The notes under the pieces were generated by a model that searched no databases, had not been told where the DNA came from, and was given only the letters and a program-made list of their open reading frames with translations. Shown here in pieces: positions 61,983 to 64,000 of a stretch of DNA of 64,000 nucleotides (position 1 is its first letter; every line of letters begins with the position of its first letter). The DNA is from Ectobius pallidus (Eukaryota > Arthropoda > Insecta > Blattodea > Ectobiidae). The stretch is from NCBI GenBank assembly GCA_964059195.1, contig CAXKWD010000009.1, positions 90,679,432 through 90,743,431 on the forward strand. The letters are read 5' to 3'. The position numbers and the translations under genes were made by a program.

Positions 61983-62045
61983 TGCATTCATGAACCACAA
62001 ACTATTGTCTCTTTTGGATATAATATTCTCATAATATTCTCTCTT
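61983..62045 (-). repeat. Segment shared with SINE-E
   Basis: GCATTCATGAACCACAAACT, a GTCTCTTTTGG block and ATAATATTCTC match 28168-28215. On the minus strand this lies directly after the stop of the Jockey-like LINE fragment, so it may be the LINE 3' untranslated region. Confidence 0.6.
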
Positions 62046-62054
62046 GTAGCAGGA

Positions 62055-62394
62055 CTAGAAGGTAGATTCAACCGTGAATAAATGTAGGTCTGCATGTAAA
62101 TTAGCATTGCGGACAAACCAAGGTGCTTCCTCGATTATCCGTAGACCCCGATTCTGTAGAGTCTGGATTCTGTTGATTTGTGATTTGGAGGCAGAACCCC
62201 CATAGAGCTCACCCATAAGATCTTACTTGTAGGATTAAAAATAGATGAATAATTATTTTGGATTGATGTGACATTGGAGAAGATCCTTTAATGAGATGTT
62301 TAACTCGATGGATTCTGTTTATGATTACCTGCATTAGTTGAGAAGGCCTAATATGCGAGTCCAAAATTAGTCCAAAATATCTCACTTGATCAGC
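62055..62394 (-). pseudogene. Jockey-like LINE reverse transcriptase fragment
   Basis: Minus-strand translation reads ADQVRYFGLILDSHIRPSQL, then a RIHRVKHLIKGSS-like stretch, a stop and frameshift near 62209, then LYGGSASKSQINRIQTLQNR and GLRIIEEAPWFVRNANLHAD, ending with a TAG near 62055-62057. The 'V-x-Y-L-G-L-I-L-D', 'Q-N-(R/K)-x-L-R-I' and 'A-P-W-F-V-R-N-x-x-L-H' signatures are those of the C-terminal part of Jockey-group non-LTR reverse transcriptases, downstream of the catalytic domain. The fragment is truncated at its 5' end near an (ATT)n tract. It cannot make a working protein. Confidence 0.85.
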
Positions 62395-62412
62395 TTATGG
62401 TATTTCTTCACC

Positions 62413-62443
<31 letters not shown>
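62413..62443. repeat. (ATT)n microsatellite
   Basis: Uninterrupted ATT repeats beside the LINE fragment. Confidence 0.9.
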
Positions 62444-63510
62444 GTTTTTAAAATACAGTTCTATGTTTAACATCAGAAATAAAATATTTCTTCTAACGAA
62501 GAGGAAGGGGGAAACGTCCCCATAATACTAGCGGCATTTCCCCTTTGGATGGCTATGCCTATGCGATTCACCTATTCACCTTGTAATTATATTGGAAGAT
62601 GTTGTGCATTATGTTTATAAGTTAAGAGAACAGTTTGGGATTTCTTTGGATTAATTCTTACTTTCCGTTTAACACACCAATTATCTATGCGGCCCTCGTC
62701 CTCGTTCAGTGCGGCCTGCGACAAAGCGAATTAATCAATTCAAAATATTTGTTTTATTTATACATATGTAGTATTATGGTATGGATAATTTTGGCCGCAG
62801 ATATCTTGATAGTTCTGTATTCCAAACTACATTATTTGGGTAAAAAATAACAGTTTAATATAAAATCTAAACTACTTTACACAGATCATCCCATTTGTGC
62901 AAAACTGATCTTGATACATTTTGAAAATTAGCGGGATAAAGGCATGCCTAGAGCGATTTCTCATGCGCATCCAGGATTGGAATTAACTTTGGTGAAATTG
63001 TTGCTTCCCACGAGAGTCCACAGTGCTGTCATTAATGTGTTCTGAAATTTTTTTAAATCATAATTTTACTGCATCCAAGAAAGTGCTTACATTAATGTGT
63101 AGGGCCTACGTAATTTAATTCGTAATAATTTAAATGTTTAATCATAATTTTAATGCATTAAAAATGTGCGACCCGTGACGTCAACACACAGCATATATTA
63201 ACTCTTGTAAGTGAAGAAGTTGGCCACGCCTGATCTATAAGATCGACAAATAGAAAAAAAAGTATAAGGAATAAAATATTTGCATTTTGCATTTTTCAAT
63301 AGGCCTAAAGTTGAAGTTTTCGTGCAAATTTAATAAATATTACGCCTATTGCTTGGGCCACACAAATCAGCGACATAACACTACGTCGCAGAGATAATAT
63401 CTTACGAATTGTATGAGCTTTTTCAAAACGCGGGACAAAAGATAAGCTATTACCATACGAAGCAAGCTAAGTGGCAGTGCGCTTTCTCAATTCTACGGAA
63501 CTTTCTAACC
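62444..63510. other. No gene seen
   Basis: AT-rich sequence. A 71-codon frame at 62635-62850 has hydrophobic stretches but is unrecognised. Confidence 0.4.
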
Positions 63511-63971
63511 CAGTGGTTCCCAAACTTTTCAGTCCGCGGACCCCTTGAAAAAAATTAAAATTTCGCGGACCCCTTGAAAAATAAAATAAAATTTTGCGGA
63601 CCCCCTCTGGGTTGTGAAACAAAAAACTAAATAAATACTTTGTTTCAAATGTATTAAATTCAATAGACAAAATAACAATATCAATGTAACAAACAGAGTT
63701 TACTCCTTAATGTGAACAGTGAAGCTGCTTTTGATTAATTAGCTCTGCAATGTTAGGTTTAATGTCTGATAATTTCAATATTAAGTCACTTTCAACTTCA
63801 GGTTTATTTCTCAACTTTGATTTCAAGTACTTGAGGTGGGAGAGTGCTGTTTTACATAGATAAGTAGTGGGGAACACAGTTAAGCACTTCAAAGTTACGT
63901 GATATCCTATTTCTTCTTAAACACCATCGCGGACCCTCAGGGGTCCGCGGACCCCACTTTGGGAACCACTG
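63511..63971. mobile_element. hAT element with internal deletion
   Basis: The terminal inverted repeats are CAGTGGTTCCCAAACTTTTC on the left and (reverse complemented) CAGTGGTTCCCAAAGTGGGG on the right, each followed by GTCCGCGGACCCC-type sequence. The flanks TTCTAACC (63503-63510) and TTCTAAAC (63972-63979) match at 7 of 8 positions. The 461-bp element keeps the last part of the transposase frame (next entry) but lacks the rest. Confidence 0.93.
63707..63916 (-). pseudogene. C-terminal remnant of a hAT transposase
   Basis: An open minus-strand frame reads EEIGYHVTLKCLTVFPTTYL, continues with C-K-T-A-L-S-H-L and KYLKSKLRNKPEVESDLILK, and ends ..KPNIAELINQKQLHCSH with a natural stop. It matches the 'F-x-T-T-Y-L-C-x-x-x-F-S-x-L-x-x-L-K-S-K-x-R-N' segment of the dimerisation domain at the end of Buster/ZBED5-type hAT transposases. 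Only about 70 residues remain of a protein normally over 500 long. The DNA-binding and catalytic parts are absent, but the remaining frame is undamaged, suggesting a young deletion derivative. Confidence 0.88.
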
Positions 63972-64000
63972 TTCTAAACTAATTATCTTACAAATTGTAA

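Overview
The window reads as non-coding, repeat-rich animal DNA, most likely an insect with a large genome. It is AT-rich. The longest reading frames are about 115 codons, and nearly all are shadows of repeats. Decayed LINE, hAT, pogo/Tigger-like and tRNA-derived SINE sequences lie every few kilobases, and a short run of the insect telomere motif CCTAA/TTAGG occurs at 38.93 kb. The repertoire looks like that of a cockroach-type (blattodean) genome, but this is recognition from memory and not proven. No complete protein-coding gene is visible; the window is probably long introns and/or intergenic sequence.

Layout. 0-5 kb: a clean non-autonomous hAT-like element (379-839, perfect 8-bp duplication), an old related element (1871-2459), a diverged repeat (R2) and an old SINE. 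5-9 kb: two SINE-B copies, a promoter-like CpG-richer stretch with a possible first exon ending at a consensus splice donor (8005-8030), and a SINE-A copy. 9-14 kb: mostly unassigned AT-rich DNA, a 162-bp direct repeat pair and a SINE-B copy. 14.2-15.0 kb: the 3' half of a broken LINE reverse transcriptase. 17.7-18.8 kb: a SINE-B split by a hAT element. 20 kb: a near-perfect 217-bp palindrome, a possible Penelope-like tail and SINE-A. 21.8-22.8 kb: an element flanked by TTAA. 24.8-26.2 kb: SINE-C and the first copy of repeat R3, whose second copy lies at 51.9 kb. 28-33 kb: a SINE sharing sequence with the 62-kb LINE region, two nested transposon complexes and a scrap of MULE-like transposase. 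35.6 and 44.8 kb: weak first-exon or promoter candidates. 39.5-41.4 kb: a second R1 copy and a recent 328-bp duplication. 55.6 kb: a complete tRNA-derived SINE with target duplication. 59.2 kb: an 11-bp A-tract minisatellite. 61.5-64 kb: a foldback element, a Jockey-like LINE fragment and a hAT element that keeps the end of its transposase frame.

The most unusual feature is genome-scale in character. The palindrome TAGGCCTA occurs more than 50 times by eye (fewer than one is expected from base composition), together with about 55 copies of TAGGCTA/TAGCCTA. In several independent repeats, comparison of copies or of reading frame shows that the extra bases are a small insertion at a TA dinucleotide (TA becomes TA-GGCC-TA, or TA-GCC-TA). 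This resembles the excision scar of a TA-targeting transposon. I consider it the best candidate for something undescribed here.
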